A DNA stretch of 64,000 bases from Pseudomonas sp. C1C7 (GCF_013359595.1 NZ_JABFMP010000024.1:47238-111237); one strand, 5' to 3'; positions 7,301 to 18,082 are shown, counted from the stretch's first letter. Translations and numbers: made by a program. Notes: a model not told the origin generated them from the sequence alone.

Positions 7301-8143
7301 ATGACGCACTACGTCGCGTACCTGGACGAATTCGGGCACGTCGGCCAATACGTCTCACGCAACCACCCTAAGTACAAAACACACCCAGCTTTTGGGTTTG
7401 CTGGTCTGATCCTGCCGTCTACCGAAATCCGTGAGTTCGCGATCTATTTCTACAAGGCCAAATGCCAGCTTCTGGCGTATGACCTAGCCAACGACAATCC
7501 TAGAAATCTACCGGCGTATCAGTGGGAAAAAAAGGGTTCTCAGCTATACGCACTCCGGAACGTCACCAAGTATGAGCAGCTCCGTCGCTCCACGTTCCGC
7601 CTCTTAAACCACATCGAAAAAATCGGCGGCCATGTGTTCTTCACGGGTGAGCACAAGACCACTGACCCGGATGCCCACGACTCGACCGAGACGTTCAAGC
7701 GGCAGCTCCTGCAATCTGTACGCAAGATCGACCGGTTCTGCGCGCAAAGCGGCTCGACATTCATGCTAATGCTGGATGAACATCGCGCTGGTAACGAATG
7801 GCGGGAGACCAACGTGGAGGTCTGCACATTGGCAATGTTTGAGGATGCCTCAGAAAAGTGCAGGACACTTATCGAACCGCCAATTCAGGCTGAAAGCCAC
7901 CTGTTCCAAACCATCCAGTGCGCCGACTGGATCTGCGGCATTATTGGGCGCCTGACAGCTTTGTTGCTTGCGCCTGACGAATATTCAGAGTGGGAGCCAT
8001 TCGACAAGTACTTCTCTGATCGTATCGCCAAAGTAACCATGCCAGGCAGTGGTCTGGAGCATCAGAAAATCGCTGAGATACCCACCGAGTTGGCGGGAGA
8101 GGCTGTGCCCGACGCAGCCGCTGTTCTCGCTGGCGATCAGTAA
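7301..8143 (+). CDS. DUF3800 domain-containing protein
   Basis: This 280-residue soluble protein carries the DUF3800 pattern: an N-terminal acidic motif YLDEFGHVGQ (residues ~6–15), a GFAGLILPS strand-helix, a central MLMLDEH, and a C-terminal TIQCADWICGIIGRL. The spaced acidic residues resemble an RNase H-like or nuclease fold. That is inference; the family has no settled function. The ATG at 7301 follows AAGGA at 7286–7290; the longer frame from 7199 would run through the promoter and leader hairpins. It has its own promoter, operator and attenuator-like leader and sits in the tRNA-adjacent accessory segment. It could be a phage- or defence-related cargo gene. Confidence 0.78.
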   Translation: MTHYVAYLDEFGHVGQYVSRNHPKYKTHPAFGFAGLILPSTEIREFAIYFYKAKCQLLAYDLANDNPRNLPAYQWEKKGSQLYALRNVTKYEQLRRSTFRLLNHIEKIGGHVFFTGEHKTTDPDAHDSTETFKRQLLQSVRKIDRFCAQSGSTFMLMLDEHRAGNEWRETNVEVCTLAMFEDASEKCRTLIEPPIQAESHLFQTIQCADWICGIIGRLTALLLAPDEYSEWEPFDKYFSDRIAKVTMPGSGLEHQKIAEIPTELAGEAVPDAAAVLAGDQ

Positions 8144-8187
8144 ACTCAGGCCGCTACAACCTGTTTTTGGGACGATTTTTTCGCCAG

Positions 8188-8209
8188 GTGCTTACAAAGT
8201 GCTTACAAA
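8188..8209. repeat. Tandem 11-bp direct repeat near the tRNA 3' end
   Basis: GTGCTTACAAA occurs twice in tandem, about 57 bases from the tRNA 3' end and next to its terminator. Short direct repeats here could be arm-type or core remnants of an integrase attachment site, but no integrase gene is present. Confidence 0.6.
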
Positions 8210-8216
8210 GAGACCG

Positions 8217-8249
8217 AAAACAAAAAAGGCCAACCGCAATGGTTGGCCT
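8217..8249 (-). terminator. Terminator of the tRNA gene
   Basis: GGCCAACC/GGTTGGCC forms an 8-bp stem with loop GCAAT. On the minus strand it is followed by TTTTTTGTTTT. It lies 17 bases beyond the tRNA CCA end. Confidence 0.88.
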
Positions 8250-8265
8250 AACTTGTTGATTCTAT

Positions 8266-8342
8266 TGGTGGGCCCACACGGACTTGAACCGTGGACCAAA
8301 GGATTATGAGTCCTCTGCTCTAACCAACTGAGCTATAGGCCC
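8266..8342 (-). tRNA. tRNA with CAU anticodon (tRNA-Ile2, or elongator tRNA-Met)
   Basis: A complete 77-base cloverleaf is visible on the minus strand: acceptor GGGCCTA pairing with TGGGCCC (one G·U), the D-arm TAGCTCAGTTGGTTAGAGCA, anticodon loop CTCATAA, T-arm GGTTCAAGTCC, and encoded CCA. The anticodon is CAT. The acceptor and anticodon stems resemble the lysidine-modified minor Ile tRNA more than elongator Met. The same place in P. aeruginosa, next to the rmcA homologue, is annotated as Met. The decisive test is recognition by TilS. Confidence 0.95.
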
Positions 8343-8355
8343 CAGTAGGTCGCGG

Positions 8356-8361
8356 ATTATA
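8356..8361 (-). promoter_or_regulatory. -10 box of the tRNA gene overlapping the rmcA stop codon
   Basis: On the minus strand TATAAT includes the TAA stop of rmcA and ends 13 bases before the tRNA 5' end. That leaves room for a short leader. No good -35 is visible at 17 bases, so the tRNA may be read both from here and from rmcA. Confidence 0.5.
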
Positions 8362-11300
8362 ACGACCGTTTGGCGGCTGTGCCATCCGAATAATCCATTA
8401 CGGTTGTACGAAGAAATGTCGCGGCGAATTCGTCGGGGGGCAGGGGCAGGCTGACGATGTAGCCCTGGATCTGCTCGCAGCCCTCGTAGGCCAGGAATTG
8501 TTGCTGCGCCTGGGTTTCGACGCCTTCGGCGATCACGGTGAATTGCATGCTGCGACCGAGGGCGATGATGGCACGCACGATGGCGACGTCGTGGGGGTCG
8601 TCCGGCAGGCCGCGTACGAATGACTGATCGATCTTCAGGATGTCCAGTGGCAGGCGCTTGAGATAGCTCAGCGACGAGTAGCCGGTACCGAAGTCGTCGA
8701 TCGCCAGTTGCACGCCCAGGTGCTTGAGTTGGTGCAGCACCGCCAGTGCTTCTTCGGCCTGGCTCATGATGAAGTTTTCGGTGATTTCCAATTGCAGCAG
8801 GCCGGGTTTGAGGCGGTAGTCCTTGAGCAATTGTTCGATCCGGCCGAGCAGGTTCGGTTGGCGCAGTTGCGCGCCGGCGAGGTTGACCGACAGCGGTCCC
8901 AGGCCCGAGTAGGATTTGTTCCAGTCGCTGAGTTGCCGGCAGGCGTTTTCCAGTACCCAGTCGCCGATCTGCAGGATCATGCCGTTTTCTTCGGCCAGGG
9001 AAATGAAGTGTTCCGGCGGTACATCGCCAAAGGTCGGATGACGCCAGCGGATCAGCGCTTCGGCGCCGACCAGGCGGTAGTCGTCGAGGCTGATCTTCGG
9101 TTGGTAGTACAGGTGCAGTTCGTTGCGCTCGATGGCGCGGCGCAATTCGTGTTCCAGCGCCACGCGCTCGCTGGCCTGGGCGGTGAGATCGCAGGTATAG
9201 CTTTCGACCCGGTTGCGGCCCTTGGCCTTGGAGCGGTACATCGCCGCGTCGGCGTTCTTGATCAGCGTGGCCACATCGCTGCCGTCCTGAGGATACAGGC
9301 TGGTGCCGATGCTGGAGCTGATGAAGAACTCGTGTTCACCGGCCTGGAACGGCGCTGTGAAACAGTTGAGCAGCTTGTTGGCGATGTTGTCGGCGTCGCT
9401 GGGCTGTTGCAGGCCGGGCAGCAGGATGATGAATTCGTCGCCGCCCAGGCGCGCCACGGTGTCGATGTCGCGCAGCTGTTCCTTGAGGCGTACGGCGATG
9501 CCCTTGAGCAGCAGGTCGCCGACCGGGTGCCCGAGGCTGTCGTTGATGTGTTTGAAACGGTCGAGGTCGAGGAACAGCACCGCGCCCTGGCCGCCGATTT
9601 CTCGTTGGGTATTGAGCGCGGTCAGCAAGCGGCTTTCGAACAGTGTGCGGTTGGGCAGGCCGGTGAGCGGGTCGTGGTGAGCCTGGTAGTCGAGCTTGGC
9701 CTGGGCGTGCTTGAGGCTGGAAATGTCGGCGAACACGGCCACAAAGTGGGTGATGAACTTGTCCCGGTTGCGCACGGCGCTGATGGTCAGCCAGCTCGGG
9801 TAGAGCTCGCCGTTCTTGCGCCGGTTGGAAATCTCGCCCTGCCAGTGCCCCTCGGCGGTCAATTGATGCCACATCGCGGCGTAGAACGCGCTGTCATGCA
9901 GACCCGAGGCCAGCAACCGCGGCGTATGCCCCAGCGCTTCGCTCTCGCTGTAGCCGGTGATCTCGGTGAAGGCGCGGTTGACCGCGCTGATATGCTGCTG
10001 GGTATCGGTGATCAACACGCCTTCGGCGGTGCTCTCGAATACCGTGGCAGCCTGTTGCAGTTTTTCCTGCATCAGGTGGCGCTCGGTGATGTCCCGGGCG
10101 ATGGTCAGCATGCAGTCTTCATCGCCGATCGGCAGAGGACGGCTGGACACCTCGCAAAGGCGGATCTGCCCGTCGCTGCGACGGATATGGCAGCTGAAGT
10201 CGCGGACGAAGCCGTCGCGGTGCAGCAGGTCAAGCATCTGCTTGCGTTCGTTGAGATTGACCCAGATCCCCAGGTCCAGGGCCGAGCGATCCACCGACAT
10301 CGCACTGTTGAACCCGGTGATGCGGCTGAAGCCTTCGTTCACTTCCAGCAGCAGGCCATCACTCTGCCGCGACAGCAGCAAGCCATCCGGCGAGGCATGG
10401 AAGGCCTTGGCGAATTTTTCTTCGGAGGTTTGCAGTTGTTGCTGGGTTTCCTTGAGCTGAGTGATGTCGCGCACCACGACCACCAGCGCCGGCGTGGTAT
10501 CGAGATCGAAAGGTTCGGCGGAGATCAGGCCGGTGAACACCTGCCCGTTGCTGCGGCGGAAAGGCATCTCCAGGTTTCGAATGCTGCCGGCCTGCAGGCG
10601 CTGCAACAGACCCGGACCCACGCCCGGAATGCCCCAGATGTTGAGGTCGGTGGCGGTCAGGCCGATGACGTCTTCGGCTTTGAGGCCGATCTGCTCTTCG
10701 AACGCTTCGTTGACCTCCAGCAGACAGCCGTCGGATAGCCGGGCGATAACCAGGATGTCCGGGCATTGCTGGAACACCGAGGCAAATTTCTGCTCCGACA
10801 GACGCAGCGCTTCTTCGGTGCGCTTGGCCTCGCTGATGTCGATCATCAGCCCGCGCATCACCGGCTCGTGGCCGTGTTCGATCAGGCTGACGATATCGCG
10901 CACCCACAGGCAACGACCGTCAGCAGTGATGACCCGGTAATCGAGGCTGTGGTCGCGGCCGGCCAGCACTTCGTGGTCGCAAAAACTCTGCGCGCGGGTG
11001 AGGTCGGCGGGGTGAATGATGTTGCGCCAGAAGCCCGGAATCAGCCAGTGAGAGAGGGGATAGCCGAGCAGATCCTCGGCGTGGGGCGACACATAGCTGT
11101 AGGTGAAGTCGCTCATCCGCGCTTCCCAGGCGATGGCTGACAGGCTCTCCACCAGTCCTCGGTAGTGATACTCGCTGCTGCGCAGTTCCTGCTCCAGATC
11201 CACCCGGCGGGCGATTTCCGAGCTCAATCGGCGGTTTACCCGGATAACGGCGGCCAGCACGGCGACCAACAACAGAAGACCCGGAAGTCCATAAATCACC

Positions 11301-12103
11301 AGATCGGACCAGAAAGTCCGGTGATCGAGGACGTTGCCGACCCAATGTTCCTGAATGGAGCTGATTTCTGCCGGGGTCATGTCCGCGAGGACTTTATCCA
11401 GAATGCCGACCAGGATCTTGTTGTCCCGTGGCACGCCCATGGCCAGCTGATAGCGATAAGGCGTTTCGCCGCTGACGTACAGGCCGTCGAGCTTGAGCTG
11501 ACGCAGGCTCCAGACGCTGGACGCCAGATCGCCCACGACCGCATCCACTTCGTCGGTGGCCAGCGCTTGCAATGCCGAGGCAACGTTGGGCATGGCCACC
11601 AGGTTCAGGTCGGGATTGTGGGTGCGCAGCAGTTCGTGGGGTGCGTAGTTTTCCACTACGGCTATTTTCAGGCCGTACAGCTCTTCGATTTTGCGCGGTT
11701 GAGGGCCGCCGACGTGGGCCAGGATAACGATCGGGAAATCCAGGTAGGGTCGGGTGAACGACAGGAACGACTGGCGTTCCGGGGTCGACATGATGCCCGG
11801 CAAGAGGTCCAGCTTGCCGTTTTTGGCCTGATCCAGCACGACGGTCCAGCTCACGGGTTCTATGGGCGTGAGTTTGACCGCCAGGCGCTGGCGAATCAGG
11901 TCGATATAGTCTGCTGCAAGACCCTGGTAACGCCCCTGATCGTCGCGAAACTCAAAAGGAGGCCAGGACGCATCGACACCCAGGCGCAAGTCCGGGTGGG
12001 CCGCCAGCCAGCTACGTTCTTCGTCGGTTAGAGTCAGCGCGCCAGCCGTTGCGGTCCAGGTCATCAGCGACAGTAAAAAAAGCATTGTCGACAGTCTGGG
12101 CAT
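8357..12103 (-). CDS. rmcA: RmcA-type bifunctional c-di-GMP diguanylate cyclase/phosphodiesterase, multi-sensor membrane protein
   Basis: This 1248-residue inner-membrane protein sets the c-di-GMP level in response to external and redox cues. The order is signal peptide (1–23), periplasmic SBP_bac_3 venus-flytrap domain (~30–260), a membrane helix (~270–290), four PAS domains (~310–800), GGDEF (RLGGDEFIILL, intact catalytic motif) and EAL (starting GAEALIRW). Size, domain order and position between the CAU tRNA and rpoD match P. aeruginosa RmcA (PA0575). That protein senses phenazine/redox state and an amino-acid-like ligand and acts mainly as a phosphodiesterase. Both output domains keep their signature motifs here. 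It is transcribed toward the tRNA, downstream of rpoD on the same strand, separated from rpoD by a terminator. Confidence 0.93.
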   Translation of the reverse strand: MPRLSTMLFLLSLMTWTATAGALTLTDEERSWLAAHPDLRLGVDASWPPFEFRDDQGRYQGLAADYIDLIRQRLAVKLTPIEPVSWTVVLDQAKNGKLDLLPGIMSTPERQSFLSFTRPYLDFPIVILAHVGGPQPRKIEELYGLKIAVVENYAPHELLRTHNPDLNLVAMPNVASALQALATDEVDAVVGDLASSVWSLRQLKLDGLYVSGETPYRYQLAMGVPRDNKILVGILDKVLADMTPAEISSIQEHWVGNVLDHRTFWSDLVIYGLPGLLLLVAVLAAVIRVNRRLSSEIARRVDLEQELRSSEYHYRGLVESLSAIAWEARMSDFTYSYVSPHAEDLLGYPLSHWLIPGFWRNIIHPADLTRAQSFCDHEVLAGRDHSLDYRVITADGRCLWVRDIVSLIEHGHEPVMRGLMIDISEAKRTEEALRLSEQKFASVFQQCPDILVIARLSDGCLLEVNEAFEEQIGLKAEDVIGLTATDLNIWGIPGVGPGLLQRLQAGSIRNLEMPFRRSNGQVFTGLISAEPFDLDTTPALVVVVRDITQLKETQQQLQTSEEKFAKAFHASPDGLLLSRQSDGLLLEVNEGFSRITGFNSAMSVDRSALDLGIWVNLNERKQMLDLLHRDGFVRDFSCHIRRSDGQIRLCEVSSRPLPIGDEDCMLTIARDITERHLMQEKLQQAATVFESTAEGVLITDTQQHISAVNRAFTEITGYSESEALGHTPRLLASGLHDSAFYAAMWHQLTAEGHWQGEISNRRKNGELYPSWLTISAVRNRDKFITHFVAVFADISSLKHAQAKLDYQAHHDPLTGLPNRTLFESRLLTALNTQREIGGQGAVLFLDLDRFKHINDSLGHPVGDLLLKGIAVRLKEQLRDIDTVARLGGDEFIILLPGLQQPSDADNIANKLLNCFTAPFQAGEHEFFISSSIGTSLYPQDGSDVATLIKNADAAMYRSKAKGRNRVESYTCDLTAQASERVALEHELRRAIERNELHLYYQPKISLDDYRLVGAEALIRWRHPTFGDVPPEHFISLAEENGMILQIGDWVLENACRQLSDWNKSYSGLGPLSVNLAGAQLRQPNLLGRIEQLLKDYRLKPGLLQLEITENFIMSQAEEALAVLHQLKHLGVQLAIDDFGTGYSSLSYLKRLPLDILKIDQSFVRGLPDDPHDVAIVRAIIALGRSMQFTVIAEGVETQAQQQFLAYEGCEQIQGYIVSLPLPPDEFAATFLRTTVMDYSDGTAAKRSL

Positions 12104-12187
12104 AACGGTCTCGTTACGGCACGGGGAATGCTTCGAGTGTAGACGGGCAAATCGCGGGGAGGGTAGGGCGGGAGGATTTAATCTTCA

Positions 12188-12221
12188 CAAAACAAAACCC
12201 CCGGCGCGGGCCGGGGGTTTT
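12188..12221 (-). terminator. rpoD terminator
   Basis: AAAACCCCCGGC/GCCGGGGGTTTT forms a very stable hairpin 5 bases after the rpoD stop. It is followed on the minus strand by TTTTGTTTTG. It separates rpoD from rmcA. Confidence 0.92.
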
Positions 12222-12225
12222 GTGA

Positions 12226-14073
<1,848 letters not shown>

Positions 14074-14140
14074 AACACCCTATCCACTGAAGGTCTTGGC
14101 GGGCAAAAAACAAGCCGAGGATTATACCTGAGCTATGACC

Positions 14141-16111
14141 TCACGCGCCAGTTGAGGTCGGGTTTGATGCATAAACGTTCTGCTTTAGAAGGTCGCGCAT
14201 CTGTTTTGCTATCTGGGTTTGCTCTTCAGCCGATAAGCCCGGCTGCCTGGCTTTCTTGATGAGTTCGTCGAGGGTCTGCGTGTGCTGACCCGCGGATAAC
14301 CTTGTAATGGTGTCTAAAAACTGCTGTTCAAGGTTGTCGCCGTCAATTAACCACTCCTTTTCCGCGAGTGCTCTGAGCAGGCGTCCTTGCTCTGTGCCAT
14401 GCCAGCGAGCCATCAACTGAATTGAGTTTAGCTTAGGATTTTTCTGCACCGCCTCGATCAGGGCGATCAGTACCTGAGCATAGGTGTTGCTCTCGTTGGC
14501 AAAGTGATCGGCGCTCTCGACCTTCCTGGCCAATTGCGGGTGGTGGATCAACGTGCGCAGGGCGATCAGCGTCGGAGCCTCTACTGCCACGGGCGTGCGC
14601 GGGGCATAGGATTCATCCCGATCCCCGCGCTTGCCGTTTTTGCTCCAGGGTTTCTTTTCCCATTTCTTGCCGCCACCACCCTGTTTCTTGGGTGTCCATT
14701 CCTGCTGGGGCGCGTACGCCTCCTGAGGCTGGTGGAAGTCGGAGTAATCCGGCATGGCGTCGTAATCCATGCCCGGATCGTAGGCTGGCGGTGCGTCCTG
14801 AGGTGCGCTGTGCACCAACTGGCTGACGGCCTCGCCACTCAATCCGGTGATTTCCAGCAGGCGTTGACGCATCAGGGCGCGCAGGTTGGCCCCCGGCACC
14901 TTGTCGATCAGCGGTGCGGCGAGGGTGGCCATGTGGGCCTTGCCTTCGAGGGAGCGTGGATCGGCTTCTTCGGTCAGTTGCTGGAAGAAGTAATCGGCCA
15001 GCGGCTGCGCATGCTGATTGATCCGCGCGCGGAAGGCGTCGGTGCCTTCTGCGCGGATCAGGGTATCCGGATCTTCGCCTTCGGGCAGGAACAGGAAGCG
15101 CGCGCGACGACCGTCCTGCAGGCTCGACAGCGTCGCTTCCAGTGCTCGCCAGGCGGCATTGCGGCCGGCCTGGTCGCCGTCGAAGCAAAACAGCACGTTG
15201 GGTACGACGCGGAACAGTCGCTTCAAGTGCTCTTCGCTGGTGGCGGTGCCCAGGGTGGCGACGGCGTTGCGCAGGCCTTGCTGGGCCAGGGCGATGACGT
15301 CCATGTAGCCTTCGACGACGATGATTTCGTCGAGGTTGCGGTTGTTCTTGCGCGCCTCGAACAGTCCGTAGAGTTCCTGGCCTTTATGGAAGACCGGGGT
15401 TTCCGGAGAGTTGAGGTATTTGGGCTTGTCGTCACCCAGCACCCGGCCGCCGAAAGCGATGATGCGGCCACGGCTGTCGCGGATCGGGAACATCACGCGA
15501 TCGCGGAAGCGGTCATAGCGTTTGCCGGTTTCGGCGTTCTCGATCAGCAAACCGGCGTCGATCATGGCTTTTTGCTGCAGGGTGTCGCTGCTCAAGTGTT
15601 TGAACAGGTTGTCCCAGCCTGGCGGGGCGAAGCCGAGACCGAAGTCCCGGGCTATTTCGCCGGTCAGGCCACGACCTTTCAAGTAATCGACGGCAGCCTT
15701 GCGCGCCGGATGGCTTTTCAGGGCCTGGCGGTAGAAGTCGGCGGCGGCCGTCAGCAGCGGGTACAGCGGCGAATCAGTCGGCTGCCGCGGTTTTTGCCGG
15801 CGGCCGCTTTCTTCGCGGGGGATCTCCATGCCGGCGGCTTTGGCCAGTTCCTCGACAGCCTGGGGAAAGTCCAGGTTGTCGTGGTCCATGATGAAGCCGA
15901 GGGCATTGCCGCCAGCGCCGCAGCCGAAGCAGTAGTAGAACTGCTTGTCAGGGCTGACACTGAAGGACGGCGTTTTCTCTTTGTGAAACGGGCAGCAGGC
16001 GGTGTGGTTCTTGCCGGCTTTCTTCAATTGCAGGCGCGAGCTGACCACATCGACGATGTCGGTGCGGTTCAGAAGGTCGTCAATGAAGCTCTGGGGAATA
16101 AGCCCGGCCAT
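14141..16111 (-). CDS. dnaG: DNA primase
   Basis: This 656-residue primase makes RNA primers for replication together with DnaB. It has a CHC2 zinc-binding N-terminus (residues ~40–64, with CCPFHKEKTPSF and YYCFGCG), the RNA-polymerase/TOPRIM core (VVEGYMDVIAL, FCFDGDQAGR), a low-complexity linker rich in Gln, Lys and Gly (~455–510), and a C-terminal DnaB-binding helical domain. The ATG at 16111 (MAGLIPQSFIDDLLNR) is the usual start; the longer frame begins with TTG at 16135. It is transcribed toward rpoD. Confidence 0.98.
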   Translation of the reverse strand: MAGLIPQSFIDDLLNRTDIVDVVSSRLQLKKAGKNHTACCPFHKEKTPSFSVSPDKQFYYCFGCGAGGNALGFIMDHDNLDFPQAVEELAKAAGMEIPREESGRRQKPRQPTDSPLYPLLTAAADFYRQALKSHPARKAAVDYLKGRGLTGEIARDFGLGFAPPGWDNLFKHLSSDTLQQKAMIDAGLLIENAETGKRYDRFRDRVMFPIRDSRGRIIAFGGRVLGDDKPKYLNSPETPVFHKGQELYGLFEARKNNRNLDEIIVVEGYMDVIALAQQGLRNAVATLGTATSEEHLKRLFRVVPNVLFCFDGDQAGRNAAWRALEATLSSLQDGRRARFLFLPEGEDPDTLIRAEGTDAFRARINQHAQPLADYFFQQLTEEADPRSLEGKAHMATLAAPLIDKVPGANLRALMRQRLLEITGLSGEAVSQLVHSAPQDAPPAYDPGMDYDAMPDYSDFHQPQEAYAPQQEWTPKKQGGGGKKWEKKPWSKNGKRGDRDESYAPRTPVAVEAPTLIALRTLIHHPQLARKVESADHFANESNTYAQVLIALIEAVQKNPKLNSIQLMARWHGTEQGRLLRALAEKEWLIDGDNLEQQFLDTITRLSAGQHTQTLDELIKKARQPGLSAEEQTQIAKQMRDLLKQNVYASNPTSTGA

Positions 16112-16552
16112 GGCGTTCTCGTCGTCTGCGCTCAAGGGTGCCCTTGACGATGGGCGGTCGAACGCGGGTCGTTGTTTGAGGCGCGCAAGGTATGCGGCTC
16201 GACCAGTGTCGTCTGCGTAATCGCTGTCGGGAAGTGTATCTGCCGAAAATCCACTGACATTAGTTAACTATCAGTGTTGGGGCGGTATTCGACTATTTGA
16301 AAGTGTTTCGCTGAATCCGGCTGCGACCGGTCATCGGTCTCGGATAGCTCATCTTTTGGCACGCAAGCGGTGCCTTGGGCTGATCGTCGTGAGAGGAATC
16401 AGTGGGTGTGCTCGTCAGCAGCCTTGAAAGGCCCGTCAGAAAAGACGTGCACCGCTGGCAAAAGAGCCAGGTCTGACGCGGTGAAGCAGATTCGTCTCGG
16501 TCGCGTCTGCGGCTTCGACGGTGAAGCATCAAGCGTTTTACGCAAATGCCAT
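16112..16552. other. Non-coding gap between rpsU and dnaG with a 25-bp dyad
   Basis: No convincing gene is seen in these ~440 bases. At 16252–16276, CACTGA and TCAGTG flank the palindrome TAGTTAACTA, a likely operator or part of the dnaG/rpoD promoter region. P. aeruginosa has a GatB/YqeY-type gene (PA0578) at this place; I see no trace of it. Confidence 0.5.
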
Positions 16553-16577
16553 AAACCCGGCGCAGGGCCGGGCTTGG
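16553..16577 (-). terminator. rpsU terminator
   Basis: AACCCGGC/GCCGGGCTT forms a hairpin 28 bases after the rpsU stop; on the minus strand it ends in GGGTTTAT. It limits read-through from rpsU into dnaG. Confidence 0.7.
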
Positions 16578-16604
16578 CAGAAGCTTGCTACGAACGTCTG
16601 TGTA

Positions 16605-16820
16605 TTAGTACAGACGAACGGCGCGGCGCTGTTCGCGCTGAACTTTCTTGGCGTGACGCTTAACAGCAGCAGCTGCTTTGCGCTTACGCTCAGAAGTTGG
16701 CTTCTCGTAAAATTCGCGGCTACGAACTTCAGCCAGTACACCGGCTTTTTCGCAGGAGCGCTTGAAACGACGCAGAGCTACGTCGAAGGGTTCGTTCTCT
16801 TTTACTTTGACGGCTGGCAT
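16605..16820 (-). CDS. rpsU: 30S ribosomal protein S21
   Basis: This 71-residue, highly basic protein of the small subunit is needed for initiation on natural mRNAs. Its sequence is fully typical ([20 protein letters not shown] at the start). AAGGTAG lies upstream of the ATG. It is the first gene of the rpsU–dnaG–rpoD cluster and is divergent from tsaD across a 199-base promoter region. Confidence 0.99.
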
Positions 16821-17019
16821 CCAGAGCTACCTTCATTCATTACCGGGGTCAACATCCTCGCGGCAAAAGAGCACTTGAAGACGTCGGTTTTTAAGGGTTG
16901 CGGATGTTAACCCCTCATGGCTCGGAATGCAAAGCCTCTGATCGAAAACCGCTGGTCGGGGCATCACGCGGCGACTATTATGCGCGCCTTCGAATTCAGC
17001 CTATACAAGGCGCAAACCC

Positions 17020-18045
17020 ATGCTAGTACTGGGATTAGAAACTTCCTGCGACGAAACCGGCGTCGCACTTTACGACAGCGAACGCGGCCTGCTGGCCGAC
17101 GCGCTGTTCAGTCAGATCGACCTGCACCGCGCCTACGGCGGCGTCGTGCCGGAGCTGGCATCGCGCGATCACGTAAAACGCATGCTGCCCTTGATCCGTC
17201 AGGTGTTGGCCGAAGCCGGCTGCGTTCCGACCGAGATCGATGCCATTGCCTACACCGCGGGTCCCGGCCTGGTGGGCGCCTTGCTGGTGGGCGCGTCCTG
17301 CGCCCAGGCGCTGGCCTTTGCCTGGGGTATTCCGGCGCTGGGCGTGCATCACATGGAAGGCCATCTTCTGGCACCGATGCTGGAGTCGCAACCGCCGCAG
17401 TTCCCGTTCGTCGCTTTGTTGGTGTCCGGCGGTCATACGCAGCTGGTTCAGGTCGACGGCATCGGTCAGTACACCCTATTGGGCGAGACGCTGGACGACG
17501 CCGCGGGCGAAGCTTTCGACAAGACCGCAAAAATGATGGGCCTCAACTATCCGGGTGGCCCGGAAATCGCGCGCCTGGCCGAGCAGGGCGTTTCGGGTCG
17601 TTTCACCTTCCCGCGTCCGATGTGCGATCGCCCGGGTCTGGATTTCAGCTTCAGCGGTCTGAAAACCTTCGCCTTGAACACCTGGCAGCAGTGCGTGAGC
17701 GCCGGGGACGACAGCGAGCAAGCCCGTTGCGACATCGCGCTGGCGTTCCAGCAGGCCGTGGTGGAGACTTTGACCATCAAGTGCAAGCGTGCCCTCAAGG
17801 CCGCTGGCATGAAGAGCCTGGTGATCGCCGGCGGCGTGAGTGCCAACAAGGCATTGCGCACGTCCCTGGAAAAGATGCTCGGCGATATGAAAGGCAGTGT
17901 TTTCTACGCTCGCCCGCAGTTCTGCACCGATAACGGCGCGATGATCGCGTTCGCCGGCTGCCAGCGCTTGCAGGCCGGTCAGCAGGAAAGCCTGGCGATC
18001 AGCGTTCAGGCGCGTTGGCCGATGGAGCAGTTGTCGGCGTTGTGA
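17020..18045 (+). CDS. tsaD: tRNA N6-threonylcarbamoyladenosine synthase subunit TsaD
   Basis: Together with TsaB and TsaE, TsaD transfers threonylcarbamoyl to A37 of ANN-reading tRNAs. This 341-residue ASKHA-fold protein starts with MLVLGLETSCDETGVA. It has the metal-binding HHMEGH motif (~residue 110) and the nucleotide-binding LVSGGHTQL and GGVSANKALR. The length is normal. Divergent from rpsU, convergent with plsY. Confidence 0.99.
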   Translation: MLVLGLETSCDETGVALYDSERGLLADALFSQIDLHRAYGGVVPELASRDHVKRMLPLIRQVLAEAGCVPTEIDAIAYTAGPGLVGALLVGASCAQALAFAWGIPALGVHHMEGHLLAPMLESQPPQFPFVALLVSGGHTQLVQVDGIGQYTLLGETLDDAAGEAFDKTAKMMGLNYPGGPEIARLAEQGVSGRFTFPRPMCDRPGLDFSFSGLKTFALNTWQQCVSAGDDSEQARCDIALAFQQAVVETLTIKCKRALKAAGMKSLVIAGGVSANKALRTSLEKMLGDMKGSVFYARPQFCTDNGAMIAFAGCQRLQAGQQESLAISVQARWPMEQLSAL

Positions 18046-18082
18046 TCAGTGGCGCTCAGCGGTGGCATCTGAAAGGCGGCAT

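Noticed and set aside
8049..8309. Plus-strand frame ending over the tRNA (…HGLEPWTKGL)
   Set aside because: This ending is the usual antisense read-through of a tRNA, not a gene.
8708..10738. 676-codon open frame opposite rmcA
   Set aside because: Antisense shadow of a GC-rich coding region; composition follows the complementary codons and no family is recognisable.
14504..16147. 547-codon open frame opposite dnaG
   Set aside because: Shadow of dnaG; low-complexity translation.
16252..16276. LexA box at the dnaG promoter dyad
   Set aside because: The CTG…CAG halves are 15 bases apart rather than the 10 needed.
16370..16663. Plus-strand frame between dnaG and rpsU
   Set aside because: Overlaps the rpsU terminator and coding end; no signals.
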